In this document: in pieces, positions 10,199-17,780 of the stretch
How the letters are laid out: each line of letters starts with the position of its first letter
Position numbering within the stretch: the first letter of the stretch is position 1
Source of the DNA: an uncultured Bryobacteraceae bacterium
GTDB taxonomy: Bacteria; Acidobacteriota; Terriglobia; Bryobacterales; Bryobacteraceae
NCBI GenBank assembly: GCA_937924525.1
Contig: CALDSU010000005.1
Coordinates: forward strand, 558,001-622,000
Length of the DNA: 64,000 nucleotides
Direction of reading: 5' to 3'
Program-made: the position numbers and the translations under genes
Notes under the pieces: generated by a model
Database searches by the model: none
Told to the model about the DNA's origin: nothing
What the model saw: the letters and a program-made list of their open reading frames with translations, nothing else

Positions 10199-10576
10199 TC
10201 AAGGGCGGAAGGCGGGCCGTACCGGCACCATGGCCTTCCAAGCGACCTCATCGCGTCCGATGGAGAGCCCCTGGGCGGAGCGAACCAGCGGCAGCCGGAG
10301 CAGACGCGGGTCCCGCTCGATTTTTCCCAGCAGTTCAGCCTCGCTGAGCCGCAGGTACCCCAGACCAGTTTCCGCGTAGGCCTTACCCTCCCGGTCCAGC
10401 AGCGCGGCCAGCCCAAACCGTTGGACGAAACGCTTGATCTCTCCCGGCGCCAGCGGCTTCCGCTCCAGGTCCACAAAGTGAATAGCCACCCCGCGCTCCT
10501 TGAAGAATCGCTCGGCCGCCCGGGTGGCGGCCGAGTCCCGCACGCCGAAGATCTGCACGCCCGTCATGCTCTCCAT
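10199..10576 (-). CDS. ArsC/Spx-fold protein without the usual cysteine
   Basis: 125 residues from ATG 10576 (ATG 10567 is the alternative). The pattern [17 protein letters not shown] at residues 9-25 matches the first strand and helix of the arsenate reductase/YffB/Spx thioredoxin-like family, and [11 protein letters not shown] plus the C-terminal [11 protein letters not shown] block, equivalent to the cis-Pro region, fit too. The position normally held by the redox cysteine (YGIKNCDT in YffB) is Ser15 and there is no cysteine at all in the protein, so a reductase role is unlikely. A binding role, as for Spx with RNA polymerase, is possible but unproven. It is divergent from the aldehyde dehydrogenase gene. 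Confidence 0.78.
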   Translation of the reverse strand: MESMTGVQIFGVRDSAATRAAERFFKERGVAIHFVDLERKPLAPGEIKRFVQRFGLAALLDREGKAYAETGLGYLRLSEAELLGKIERDPRLLRLPLVRSAQGLSIGRDEVAWKAMVPVRPAFRP

Positions 10577-10595
10577 TCTGGCAAAGGCCGGCGGG

Positions 10596-10624
10596 TGGGA
10601 CGCCCGCGGCGCGCACGATATAAT
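10596..10624 (+). promoter_or_regulatory. Promoter candidate for the aldehyde dehydrogenase gene
   Basis: A perfect TATAAT at 10619-10624 lies 23 bases before the ATG at 10648. The hexamer 17 bases upstream, TGGGAC at 10596, is a weak -35 match. The predicted leader is about 17 bases. The region also separates this gene from the divergent ArsC-fold gene. Confidence 0.45.
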
Positions 10625-10647
10625 CAAGGGTCCACGCCGGAACCGCC

Positions 10648-12096
10648 ATGAGCGCAAACACGTTCTTGAACTACATCAACGGGGAGTGGGTCGGCGGAGC
10701 GTCGACCTTTGAGAACCGCAATCCCGCCAATACCGAGGAGGTCGTCGGACTGTTCGTCAAGGGCTCGCCGGAGGACATCGCCGGCGCCGCCGCCGCGGCC
10801 CAAGCCGCGTTTCCCGCCTGGGCGGCGATGCCCGCCCCCGCGCGCGGCAACATCCTGTTCAAAGCCGCCGAAATCCTCGACCGCAAGTTCGACCAGATTT
10901 CCGCCGAGATGACGCGCGAGGAAGGGAAAACCCTTCCCGAAGCCAAGGGGGAGGTACGCCGCGCCATCAACATCTTCCGGTACTTCGCCGGCGAAGGCTC
11001 GCGGCAGCCGGGCCTGCTGGTGCCGAGCGAGCGCGAACGCGTGCATATGTTCGCCGTCCGGAAGCCGCTCGGCGTCGTCGGCCTGATTACGCCCTGGAAT
11101 TTCCCCAGCGCCATTCCCGCCTGGAAGCTGGCGCCGGCGCTGATCGCGGGCAACACCGTCGTCCTGAAACCGGCATCGGCCGCGCCTTTGAGCGCCTGGC
11201 GCCTGGTCGAGGCGCTGCACGAAGCCGGCATTCCCAAAGGGGTGGTCAACTTCGTGGCGGGCAGCGGCGGCGCGCTGGGACAAGCCCTGGTCGATGCGCC
11301 GCCGTTGAAGGCCGTTTCGTTTACCGGCTCCTGCGAGATCGGCAACTGGCTCCACGCCGAAGCTTCGCGGCGGCGTCTGCGGATTCAACTCGAGATGGGC
11401 GGCAAGAATCCAACGATCGTGCTGGCGGACGCCGACTTCGCCCTCGCCGTCGAGAACACCGTCAACGGCGCGTTCTTTTCGACGGGCCAGAAGTGCACCG
11501 CCACCAGCCGCGCGATCGTGGAGGAGTCAATCTACGACCGCTTTGTCGATGCGCTGGTCGAGCGCACGCGCAAGTTGAGGGTCGGCAACGGTATGGAGCC
11601 CGGCGTCGACATCGGACCCGCGGTCGACCAGGGGCAGCTGGAAACCGACCTGCGCTACATCGAGATCGGCCGCCGCGAATGCGGCGAACCCCGTTGCGGC
11701 GGCCGCCGGCTGACCGGCGGCGCCTATGACAAAGGCTACTTCGTCGAGCCTACCATCTTCGCGGACGTCACCGAGGAGATGACCATCGCCAACGAGGAAA
11801 TTTTCGGACCCGTGCTGGCCGTGATGCGCGCTAAGGACTTCGCCGACGCGCTGCGCATCGCCAACCGCGTGCCCTTCGGCCTCTCTGCGTCCATTCAGAC
11901 CACCAACGTCTCGCGCGTCTTCGAGTATGTGTACGGGATGGAAGCGGGCTTGTTGACCGTCAACCTGCCCAGCGCCGGCGTCGAGTATCAGTTGCCGTTC
12001 GGCGGATCCAAGGACTCCAGCTTTGGCCCCAAGGAACAGGGACCGGCGGCGCTGGAGTTCTTCACCGACTACAAAACCGTCTATTTGAAATACTGA
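10648..12096 (+). CDS. Alpha-ketoglutarate-semialdehyde (2,5-dioxovalerate) dehydrogenase
   Basis: 482 residues, full length for the NAD(P)-dependent aldehyde dehydrogenase superfamily. PWNFPSAIPAWKLAPAL (about 150-166) is the cofactor-binding region, LEMGGKNP carries the catalytic Glu (about 249), and STGQKCTATSRAIV carries the catalytic Cys (about 283). The ending LPFGGSKDSSFGPKEQG is characteristic of the KGSADH group, which oxidises 2,5-dioxovalerate to 2-oxoglutarate, the last step of non-phosphorylative pentose, glucarate or hydroxyproline degradation. The next gene, an FAH-family protein 9 bases downstream, would supply that substrate, supporting the call. Succinate-semialdehyde or another aldehyde cannot be excluded from sequence. 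Confidence 0.85.
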   Translation: MSANTFLNYINGEWVGGASTFENRNPANTEEVVGLFVKGSPEDIAGAAAAAQAAFPAWAAMPAPARGNILFKAAEILDRKFDQISAEMTREEGKTLPEAKGEVRRAINIFRYFAGEGSRQPGLLVPSERERVHMFAVRKPLGVVGLITPWNFPSAIPAWKLAPALIAGNTVVLKPASAAPLSAWRLVEALHEAGIPKGVVNFVAGSGGALGQALVDAPPLKAVSFTGSCEIGNWLHAEASRRRLRIQLEMGGKNPTIVLADADFALAVENTVNGAFFSTGQKCTATSRAIVEESIYDRFVDALVERTRKLRVGNGMEPGVDIGPAVDQGQLETDLRYIEIGRRECGEPRCGGRRLTGGAYDKGYFVEPTIFADVTEEMTIANEEIFGPVLAVMRAKDFADALRIANRVPFGLSASIQTTNVSRVFEYVYGMEAGLLTVNLPSAGVEYQLPFGGSKDSSFGPKEQGPAALEFFTDYKTVYLKY

Positions 12097-12105
12097 CTTT
12101 CCCCC

Positions 12106-12951
12106 ATGCGCCTCGGACAAATCCGGTTCAACCACCGCGTCACCGCCGCGCTGTGCGATGCGAGCGGCGCGCGTCCAATTCCCGGCCACACGGTCGCGGA
12201 CCTGATTCGCCGCTCGGAAGCCGAGCACACGCCGCTCACCGCCCTGGCCGCGGAGATGGCCACCCGCCACCCGGAACCAGCCGCGCTCCTGCTGCCGGTG
12301 TCCCCGGTGGAAGTCTGGGCGTGCGGCTGCACCTACGAGATGAGCGCCACCTTCCGCGACGCCGAACACGGCACGCGCGAGGGCATGTACGCGTACGTCT
12401 ACACCCACCCGCGGCCGGAGATCTTCTTCAAAGGGACCGCGCGCGTCTGCGTCGGACCCGGCCAGCCGATCGGGATTCGTCCCGATTCCCGGTTCACCGC
12501 TCCCGAACCGGAACTCGCCGTTGTCTTGGGCAGCAAGGGGCGCATTGTTGGCTATACGCTGTGCAACGATGTTTCGGCCTGGGACATTGAGCGCGAGAAT
12601 CCGCTCTACCTGCCCCAGTCAAAGGCGTACAACGCGTGCTGCGCGCTGGGACCGGTGATCGTCACCCCGGACGAACTTGCCGACCCCTACTCGCTGGAGA
12701 TGACCTGCGCCATCACGCGCGGCGGCGAGACCATCTACGAGGGCCGGGTCAACACCGCGAAGCTGAATCGCAAACTCGAAGAGCTCATCGCCTACCTGCT
12801 GCGCGCCAATGCGGTGCCCGCCGCGTCGGTGCTTTCGACCGGGACGGGCATCATCGTGCCGGAATCCGCCGCGCTGCAACCGGGAGACGTGGTGACCATC
12901 CGGGTCCCGGAGATCGGCGAACTCAGCAACCCCGCGAGCCTGGTGGCGTAA
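12106..12951 (+). CDS. FAH-family protein, likely 2-keto-3-deoxypentonate dehydratase
   Basis: 281 residues. The fumarylacetoacetate-hydrolase fold is shown by PRPEIFFKG (about 103), the acidic metal ligands in EPELAVVLGSKGRIVGYT (about 130-147) and NDVSAWDIERENPLYLPQSK (about 151-170), and by LSTGTGIIVPE (about 244). The N-terminal domain with WACGCTYEMS resembles 2-keto-3-deoxy-arabinonate dehydratase rather than true fumarylacetoacetases. That enzyme converts 2-keto-3-deoxypentonate to 2,5-dioxovalerate, exactly the substrate of the upstream dehydrogenase. The context makes this the favoured function, though FAH family members vary widely. The gene is followed at once by a perfect hairpin. 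Confidence 0.8.
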   Translation: MRLGQIRFNHRVTAALCDASGARPIPGHTVADLIRRSEAEHTPLTALAAEMATRHPEPAALLLPVSPVEVWACGCTYEMSATFRDAEHGTREGMYAYVYTHPRPEIFFKGTARVCVGPGQPIGIRPDSRFTAPEPELAVVLGSKGRIVGYTLCNDVSAWDIERENPLYLPQSKAYNACCALGPVIVTPDELADPYSLEMTCAITRGGETIYEGRVNTAKLNRKLEELIAYLLRANAVPAASVLSTGTGIIVPESAALQPGDVVTIRVPEIGELSNPASLVA

Positions 12952-12953
12952 TC

Positions 12954-12972
12954 CCGCGGGAGTCTCCCGCGG
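12954..12972. terminator. GC hairpin after the FAH-family gene
   Basis: CCGCGGGA and TCCCGCGG form a perfect 8-base inverted repeat with a 3-base loop, beginning 3 bases after the stop codon at 12951. There is no T run, so it may stall polymerase or protect the 3' end rather than act as a classical intrinsic terminator. Confidence 0.4.
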
Positions 12973-13049
12973 CCCGCCCGGCGGCACGGGAAGGTGTTCC
13001 CTTCGCTCTGGCCGGCATTCTTCTTCCCTTGGGAACCCTCCTCCGCTTC

Positions 13050-13096
13050 TTCCTCGCCGAAACGAGGAATATACAGGATCGTCTCGCACGGACGAT
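13050..13096. promoter_or_regulatory. Two inverted repeats in the leader of the chemosensory cluster
   Basis: Within the 251-base gap before cheA lie two perfect inverted repeats: TTCCTCG-6-CGAGGAA (13050-13069) and ATCGTC-7-GACGAT (13078-13096), separated by 8 bases including ATATACAG. They end 106 bases before the cheA start and could be operators or a structured leader. I see no convincing sigma-70 or sigma-28 promoter here. Confidence 0.4.
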
Positions 13097-13202
13097 ATAG
13101 GAAGCGTGGGGCGGAGCGCAGACGCCAACCGCCCGCCATCGAGAGCGCAGGCACTGGACCCGCGGCCGCGCGGGGGGCAGCCGCGCTGGAGAGACACTAC
13201 CC

Positions 13203-15800
13203 ATGCCGCCGCAAGACCAAGAAGTGATCCGCGAGTTTCTGGTCGAAAGTCATGAGAACCTCGCGCGCCTGGACCAGGAGTTGGTTGAACTCGAACAACG
13301 CCCGCAGGACGCCGCGCTGCTGGCCAGCATTTTCCGCACGGTGCATACGATCAAGGGAACCGCCGGCTTTCTGGGTTTCTCGGCCCTGGGGGCGATTACG
13401 CACCAGGCGGAAAGCCTGTTGAGCCAGTTGCGCGACGGACGGCGGGCGGTGAGTCCCGCCATCGTGTCGCTGATCCTGGACACGGTCGACGCGGCGCGCA
13501 AGCTGCTGGCCTCGATCGAGGCGAGCGGAGAGGAGGGTCCGTGCGCCTTCGAAGACCTGGTGGAACGGCTGCGCGCCGCAGTCGCAGCGTCGGGCGCGCC
13601 ACCCCCGCCGCCGGCCGCCTCGGCGCGAGAGACCGTGGCCGCGGGCCAGACGGGCGGCAGCGGCGGCGCCGAGGGCGCCGAGGATGGGAAGCCCGACAGC
13701 GAGGCCGGCAAGTCTTCCGCCGTGGCCGACGCCAACATTCGCGTGGGAGTGGGACTGCTCGACAAGCTGATGGACCTGGTGGGGGAACTCGTCCTTACCC
13801 GCAACCAGATTCTCCAGTTCAACAGCGGCCGCGAGGACGCCACCCTGAACGCCACCTCCCAGCGGCTGAACCTGATCACCACCGAGTTGCAGGAGGGGGT
13901 CATGAAGACCCGCATGCAACCCATCGGCATGGTTTGGAACAAGCTGCCCCGCGTGGTGCGCGACATGGCGGTCGCGCTCGGCAAGCAGATCCGGCTGGAA
14001 ATGGATGGATCGGAAACCGAACTGGACCGGACCATCATCGAGGCGATCAAGGACCCGCTGGTGCACCTGGTCCGCAACGCCTGCGACCACGGCATCGAAC
14101 CGCCCGACGTCCGGGTGCAGGCGGGGAAACCTCCCGAGGGCAGACTGATTCTTCGCGCGTATCACGAAGGGGGCCAGGTCAACATCGAAATCACCGATGA
14201 CGGCAAAGGAATCGACGTCGACCGGTTGAAGCAGAAAGCCGCGGAACTCGGCGTCCTGCGCGGCGAACAGGCGGAGAAGCTGAGCGACCGCGAGGCGGTG
14301 AGCCTGATTTTTCTGCCGGGGCTCTCCACCGCCCGGGAAGTCACCAAGGTCTCCGGCCGCGGCGTGGGGATGGACGTGGTGAAGTCGCATATCGAGAAGA
14401 TCGGCGGCGTCGTCGACGTCCTCAACCGGCCCGGGTCGGGAATTACCGTCAAGCTCAAAATTCCGCTCACGCTGGCGATCATTCCCGGACTGGTCATCAC
14501 GAGCGGGGGCGAGACGTTCGTCATCCCGCAGGTCAGTCTGCTCGAATTGATCCGGCTGGAAGGCGATTCGCCGGAGAAGCACATCGAACACGTGCACGGC
14601 ACGCCGGTCTACCGCCGCCGCGGCAGCCTGTTGCCCATCGCGTATCTCAACCAGGTGCTGGGCCTGCGGGTTCCGGAGCGGGCCGAGGCGGTGAGCATGG
14701 TGGTCCTGCAAGCCGAGGACCGACAGTTCGGCCTGGTCGTCGACGGCATCAACGACACCCAGGAGATCGTGGTCAAACCGCTGAGCAAGCAGCTCAAGGG
14801 GCTCACCGTCTACGCCGGGGCGACCATCATGGGCGACGGCCGCGTGGCGCTGATCCTGGACGTGCTGGGCGTGGGGCAGAAGTCGGGCGTGCTGGCCGAA
14901 TCGCGCGATCAGTCCCGCGCGGCGGGCGGCCCGCGGGTGCAGACCGGCGTTGAACAGCAACGTCTGCTGCTGTTCCGGGCCGGATCCTTCGCGCGGCTTG
15001 CGGTGCCGCTTTCGCTGGTCGCCCGGCTCGAGGAGTTTCCCCGGTCCGCGATCGAGCGCGCCGGCGGCTGCGAGGTGGTGCAGTACCGCCACCGGATCCT
15101 CCCGCTGATCTCGCTCCGGCAGGTGCTGGAATCCGGCGCCGCGGGGTCGGCGGCCGACGCGGACCCTGTCCAGGTCATCGTCTTCAATGACGGCGACCGC
15201 AGCGTCGGGGTGGTGGTCGATCAGATCCTCGACGTGGTGGAAGACGCGGTGGCCATCCGCCAGAAATCACCCCGACAAGGCCTGCTCGGCTCGGCGGTGG
15301 TGGGCAAGCGGGTGACGGATTTCCTGGATCTCAACCACGTCATCGGCGCGGCGGGCGGCGAGTGGTTCCGGCAGAGCGGCACGGACGGAGGCGGCAAAGT
15401 GGTGCTGGTGGCGGAGGGCTCGGCTTTCTCGCGCGGCCTGATCCGGGGCGGGCTGGATATGGCGGGCTACCGGGTGCTGGAGGCCGCGAACCTGGAGGAA
15501 GCGATCCGGGTGTTGGAGCGGCAGCCGGTCGATGTGGTGGCCGCGGCTCTGGACTTGCCTCCGGACGGCAGTTCCGCCCTGCTGGCCGCGCTGCGCGGGC
15601 GGCCGGAGTGGGAGAGGATCCCCGTGCTGGCGCTGGCCGGGCCGGCTGAACAGCCGCAGCCGCAAGCGGTCCGGAACGCGGGTTTTCAGGATTGTCAGGC
15701 CAAGTTCGACCGGGACGCCATGCTCGAATCGGTGGCGCGGCTGGCCTCGGCGCTGGCTTTCGCCGAGGCGGCGCCCGTCGGCGCCGGAGAGGAGAGGTAA
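13203..15800 (+). CDS. cheA: Hybrid CheA chemosensory kinase with degenerate receiver
   Basis: 865 residues from ATG 13203 (GGAGAG upstream). Domains in order: Hpt (1-110, VHTIKGTAG, phospho-His48), an Ala/Pro/Gly linker in place of the P2 CheY-binding domain, dimerisation P3 (about 178-240), HATPase P4 (HLVRNACDHGIEP; GRGVGMDVVK), CheW-like P5 (about 410-560), a second CheW-like domain (about 580-710) and a receiver-like domain (about 722-860). In the receiver the Asp pair reads EG (VLVAEGS) and the phospho-acceptor position in VVAAALDLPPDG aligns with Ala, so it is probably a pseudo-receiver. The kinase part looks intact. It heads a cluster with cheW following after 3 bases. Confidence 0.95.
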   Translation: MPPQDQEVIREFLVESHENLARLDQELVELEQRPQDAALLASIFRTVHTIKGTAGFLGFSALGAITHQAESLLSQLRDGRRAVSPAIVSLILDTVDAARKLLASIEASGEEGPCAFEDLVERLRAAVAASGAPPPPPAASARETVAAGQTGGSGGAEGAEDGKPDSEAGKSSAVADANIRVGVGLLDKLMDLVGELVLTRNQILQFNSGREDATLNATSQRLNLITTELQEGVMKTRMQPIGMVWNKLPRVVRDMAVALGKQIRLEMDGSETELDRTIIEAIKDPLVHLVRNACDHGIEPPDVRVQAGKPPEGRLILRAYHEGGQVNIEITDDGKGIDVDRLKQKAAELGVLRGEQAEKLSDREAVSLIFLPGLSTAREVTKVSGRGVGMDVVKSHIEKIGGVVDVLNRPGSGITVKLKIPLTLAIIPGLVITSGGETFVIPQVSLLELIRLEGDSPEKHIEHVHGTPVYRRRGSLLPIAYLNQVLGLRVPERAEAVSMVVLQAEDRQFGLVVDGINDTQEIVVKPLSKQLKGLTVYAGATIMGDGRVALILDVLGVGQKSGVLAESRDQSRAAGGPRVQTGVEQQRLLLFRAGSFARLAVPLSLVARLEEFPRSAIERAGGCEVVQYRHRILPLISLRQVLESGAAGSAADADPVQVIVFNDGDRSVGVVVDQILDVVEDAVAIRQKSPRQGLLGSAVVGKRVTDFLDLNHVIGAAGGEWFRQSGTDGGGKVVLVAEGSAFSRGLIRGGLDMAGYRVLEAANLEEAIRVLERQPVDVVAAALDLPPDGSSALLAALRGRPEWERIPVLALAGPAEQPQPQAVRNAGFQDCQAKFDRDAMLESVARLASALAFAEAAPVGAGEER

Positions 15801-15803
15801 CCG

Positions 15804-16277
15804 ATGACGAAGGAACCGGATACGCGGACGGAGGGAGCGCAGGCCAACGGACAGTTCGCCACCTTCTTCGTGGGGGACTTGTTCTTCGGCGTGGATGTGC
15901 TCCGCGTTCAGGAAGTGCTGCGCTTCCAGCAGATGACCCGGGTGCCGTTGGCGCCGGAAGTCATCGAGGGGCTGATCAACCTGCGGGGCCAGATCGTCAC
16001 GGCGATCGACATGCGGAGGCGGCTCGGGCTGCCGCCGCGTCTCGGGGGCCACAACCCCATGAACATGGTGGTCCGCACCGATGACGGTCCCGTCAGCCTG
16101 CTGGTGGATGAAATCGGCGACGTGCTGGATGTGGATGCGGCCGCCTTCGAACGGCCGCCGGAGAACCTCGAACCGGCGGCGCGGGAACTGATTCGCGGCG
16201 TTTACAAGTTGAAGGACCGGCTGCTGCTGGTCCTGGATACGGAGCGGACCGTGGAGCTGGCGGCGGGGAGGAACTGA
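15804..16277 (+). CDS. cheW: CheW chemosensory coupling protein
   Basis: 157 residues, ATG 15804 after GGAGAGGAGAGG. The single CheW domain shows ATFFVGDLFFGVDVLRVQEVL (residues 16-36), the conserved INLRGQIVTAIDMRRRLGL (about 58-76) and the VSLLVDEIGDVLDVD block (about 96-110). It bridges the CheA P5 domain and the chemoreceptor tip in the signalling array. The gene lies 3 bases after cheA and 2 bases before the cheR-like gene, so translation is probably coupled across the three. Confidence 0.95.
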   Translation: MTKEPDTRTEGAQANGQFATFFVGDLFFGVDVLRVQEVLRFQQMTRVPLAPEVIEGLINLRGQIVTAIDMRRRLGLPPRLGGHNPMNMVVRTDDGPVSLLVDEIGDVLDVDAAAFERPPENLEPAARELIRGVYKLKDRLLLVLDTERTVELAAGRN

Positions 16278-16279
16278 AG

Positions 16280-16903
16280 TTGGCCTTTACGTTCTTCTTT
16301 CGCGATCAACAGGTGCTCGAGCGCGTGGTGGACCATCTCGTCCCCGCGCTGGCGGGCCGGCGCCATCCGCGCATTTGGGACGCCGGCGCGGCGATGGGCC
16401 AGGAACCGTACACGCTGGCCATCCTGCTGGCCGAGCGCATGGGACGATTCGCCTTCAACAATGTCCGCATCGACGCGACGGACGTGGAAAGCACGGGCCA
16501 ATTCGCCCGGATCATCGCTTCCGGCTCCTACCCGCGGGAGGAACTGGCGAGGCTGCCGGAGGGCATCCTGGAAAAGTACTTCGAGCCCAACGGAGAAGCC
16601 GGGCATTTCCGGGTTATCGAGAAGATTCGCAGCCGGGTTGTGTTTCAGAGCCATGACCTTTTGTCGTTTCGGGAAATCGGCCAGGGGTACGCGCTGGTGT
16701 TGTGCAAGAACGTGCTGCTCCACTTCCCGCCGCGGGACCGCATCGAAGTGCTGCGCATGTTTCACCGCGCTCTGGCGTCGGGGGGGTTGTTCGCCACCGA
16801 GCACACGCAGGAGCTGCCCGCGGAGCTTTCGCCGCTGTTCGAGCGGGTGATTCCCGACGGGCAGTTGTTCCGCAAGAGGGAGGCGGAGCGGTGCGCATCC
16901 TGA
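16280..16903 (+). CDS. CheR-like methyltransferase lacking the N-terminal CheR domain
   Basis: 207 residues from a TTG start at 16280 with GGGAGGAA upstream; CheR proteins are usually 270-290 residues. The SAM-binding motif is DAGAAMGQEPYTLAI (about 35-49), parallel to SAAASTGQEAYSLAM in the full CheR at 21191, and the later block VLCKNVLLHFPPRDR matches CheR FCRNVLIYF. The all-alpha CheR_N substrate-binding region and the beta-subdomain that docks receptor tails appear missing or reduced. It may methylate something other than, or in addition to, the receptor. The last 13 bases overlap the start of the MBL-fold gene. Confidence 0.8.
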   Translation: MAFTFFFRDQQVLERVVDHLVPALAGRRHPRIWDAGAAMGQEPYTLAILLAERMGRFAFNNVRIDATDVESTGQFARIIASGSYPREELARLPEGILEKYFEPNGEAGHFRVIEKIRSRVVFQSHDLLSFREIGQGYALVLCKNVLLHFPPRDRIEVLRMFHRALASGGLFATEHTQELPAELSPLFERVIPDGQLFRKREAERCAS

Positions 16904-17496
16904 GGCTCGAAAACAGCGGCCAGGTGTACACCTGCGAGGTGTACCTGGTGCTGGGCAGCGCGAGCCGGCTCGAGGACGTCAACACGCTGGTGGACGTGGG
17001 CCAAGATCCGGTCATGCTGGAAGGCCTCAAGCGGGCGCCCACCGGGATCGGCAAGTGGGCGGTGGAGCAAGTGGTGCTGACCCACAGCCATTCCGACCAC
17101 TGCGCGCTGCTGCCGCGCGTCCGCGAGTTGTATCGCCCTCGCGTGTACGCGTTTTCTCCCAACATGATGGGAGTCGATGGCCTGCTCGGCGACGGCGACA
17201 CCCTTCGGATGGGCGATGAGGACTTTGAAGTCATTCACACGCCGGGACACAGCAGCGACTCGATCTGTTTGTACAACGCGCGGGAAGGCGTGCTGTTCGC
17301 CGGCGACACTCCTTTGCTGATCACTTCGCCCGCGGGGACGTATGAGGCCGCCTTCCTCGCGGCGTTGGAGAAGCTGTGCGCCCGCGACATCCGCCGGATT
17401 TACTTCGGGCACGGCGCTCCGCTCACCGAGCGCTGCCACGAGAGATTGCGGGAATCGTTGAGCATGGCCGCCGGGAGCTCGGCGGCCCGGGCGTGA
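16891..17496 (+). CDS. MBL-fold metallo-hydrolase in the chemosensory cluster
   Basis: 201 residues from GTG 16891, preceded by GGAGG inside the end of the cheR-like gene. A complete set of binuclear metal ligands is visible: HSHSDH (65-70), His120 in HTPGH, Asp139 in FAGDT and His174 in FGHG. This is the glyoxalase II/generic hydrolase pattern, not the HxExD form of flavodiiron proteins. The substrate is unknown; the overlap with the CheR-like gene suggests the two products work together. A hydrolase is unusual inside a cheA-cheW-mcp-cheB cluster. Confidence 0.85.
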   Translation: MRILRLENSGQVYTCEVYLVLGSASRLEDVNTLVDVGQDPVMLEGLKRAPTGIGKWAVEQVVLTHSHSDHCALLPRVRELYRPRVYAFSPNMMGVDGLLGDGDTLRMGDEDFEVIHTPGHSSDSICLYNAREGVLFAGDTPLLITSPAGTYEAAFLAALEKLCARDIRRIYFGHGAPLTERCHERLRESLSMAAGSSAARA

Positions 17497-17571
17497 ATCG
17501 CGATGCGGAACGATCATCGTCGCTGGAGCGGAGCCGTGAGCGGAAGGGCGTGGGACGAAACCGGGGGCGGG

Positions 17572-17628
17572 CGCCTTTTTCGAGCCACCCGTCGCTGACG
17601 CGGCACTGCTCGCTGATCGAAAAAGGCG
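17572..17628. repeat. 12-base perfect inverted repeat before the chemoreceptor gene
   Basis: CGCCTTTTTCGA at 17572-17583 is the exact reverse complement of TCGAAAAAGGCG at 17617-17628, with 33 bases between. It sits in the 284-base gap between the MBL-fold gene and the receptor gene. It could be a cruciform, an attenuator or a remnant of a small element; no protein is encoded inside. The rest of the gap is GC-rich with no other feature I can name. Confidence 0.5.
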
Positions 17629-17780
17629 GTCGGTCCCGGCTATTTCCCCGCCTCGGGAGCGAGCGGGCGTGCGCGGCTTCCGCCCCGGGCCGCGAAGCAA
17701 GTGGCCGGAGAAAACGGATCTAACAGAGTCGTCGCCGGTGACGGCGGCAGGTATGGGAACCAAACCAAGGAGAGGATGAA

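Noticed and set aside
13197-15092. 631-residue open frame antisense to cheA
   Set aside because: Long antisense frames are expected in GC-rich genes; the translation is rich in His/Arg/Asp repeats and has no motif, while cheA is unmistakable.
16891-17496. Oxygen-sensing diiron protein (ODP) of chemotaxis operons
   Set aside because: ODP and flavodiiron proteins use HxExD ligands; this protein has HSHSDH like ordinary MBL hydrolases.
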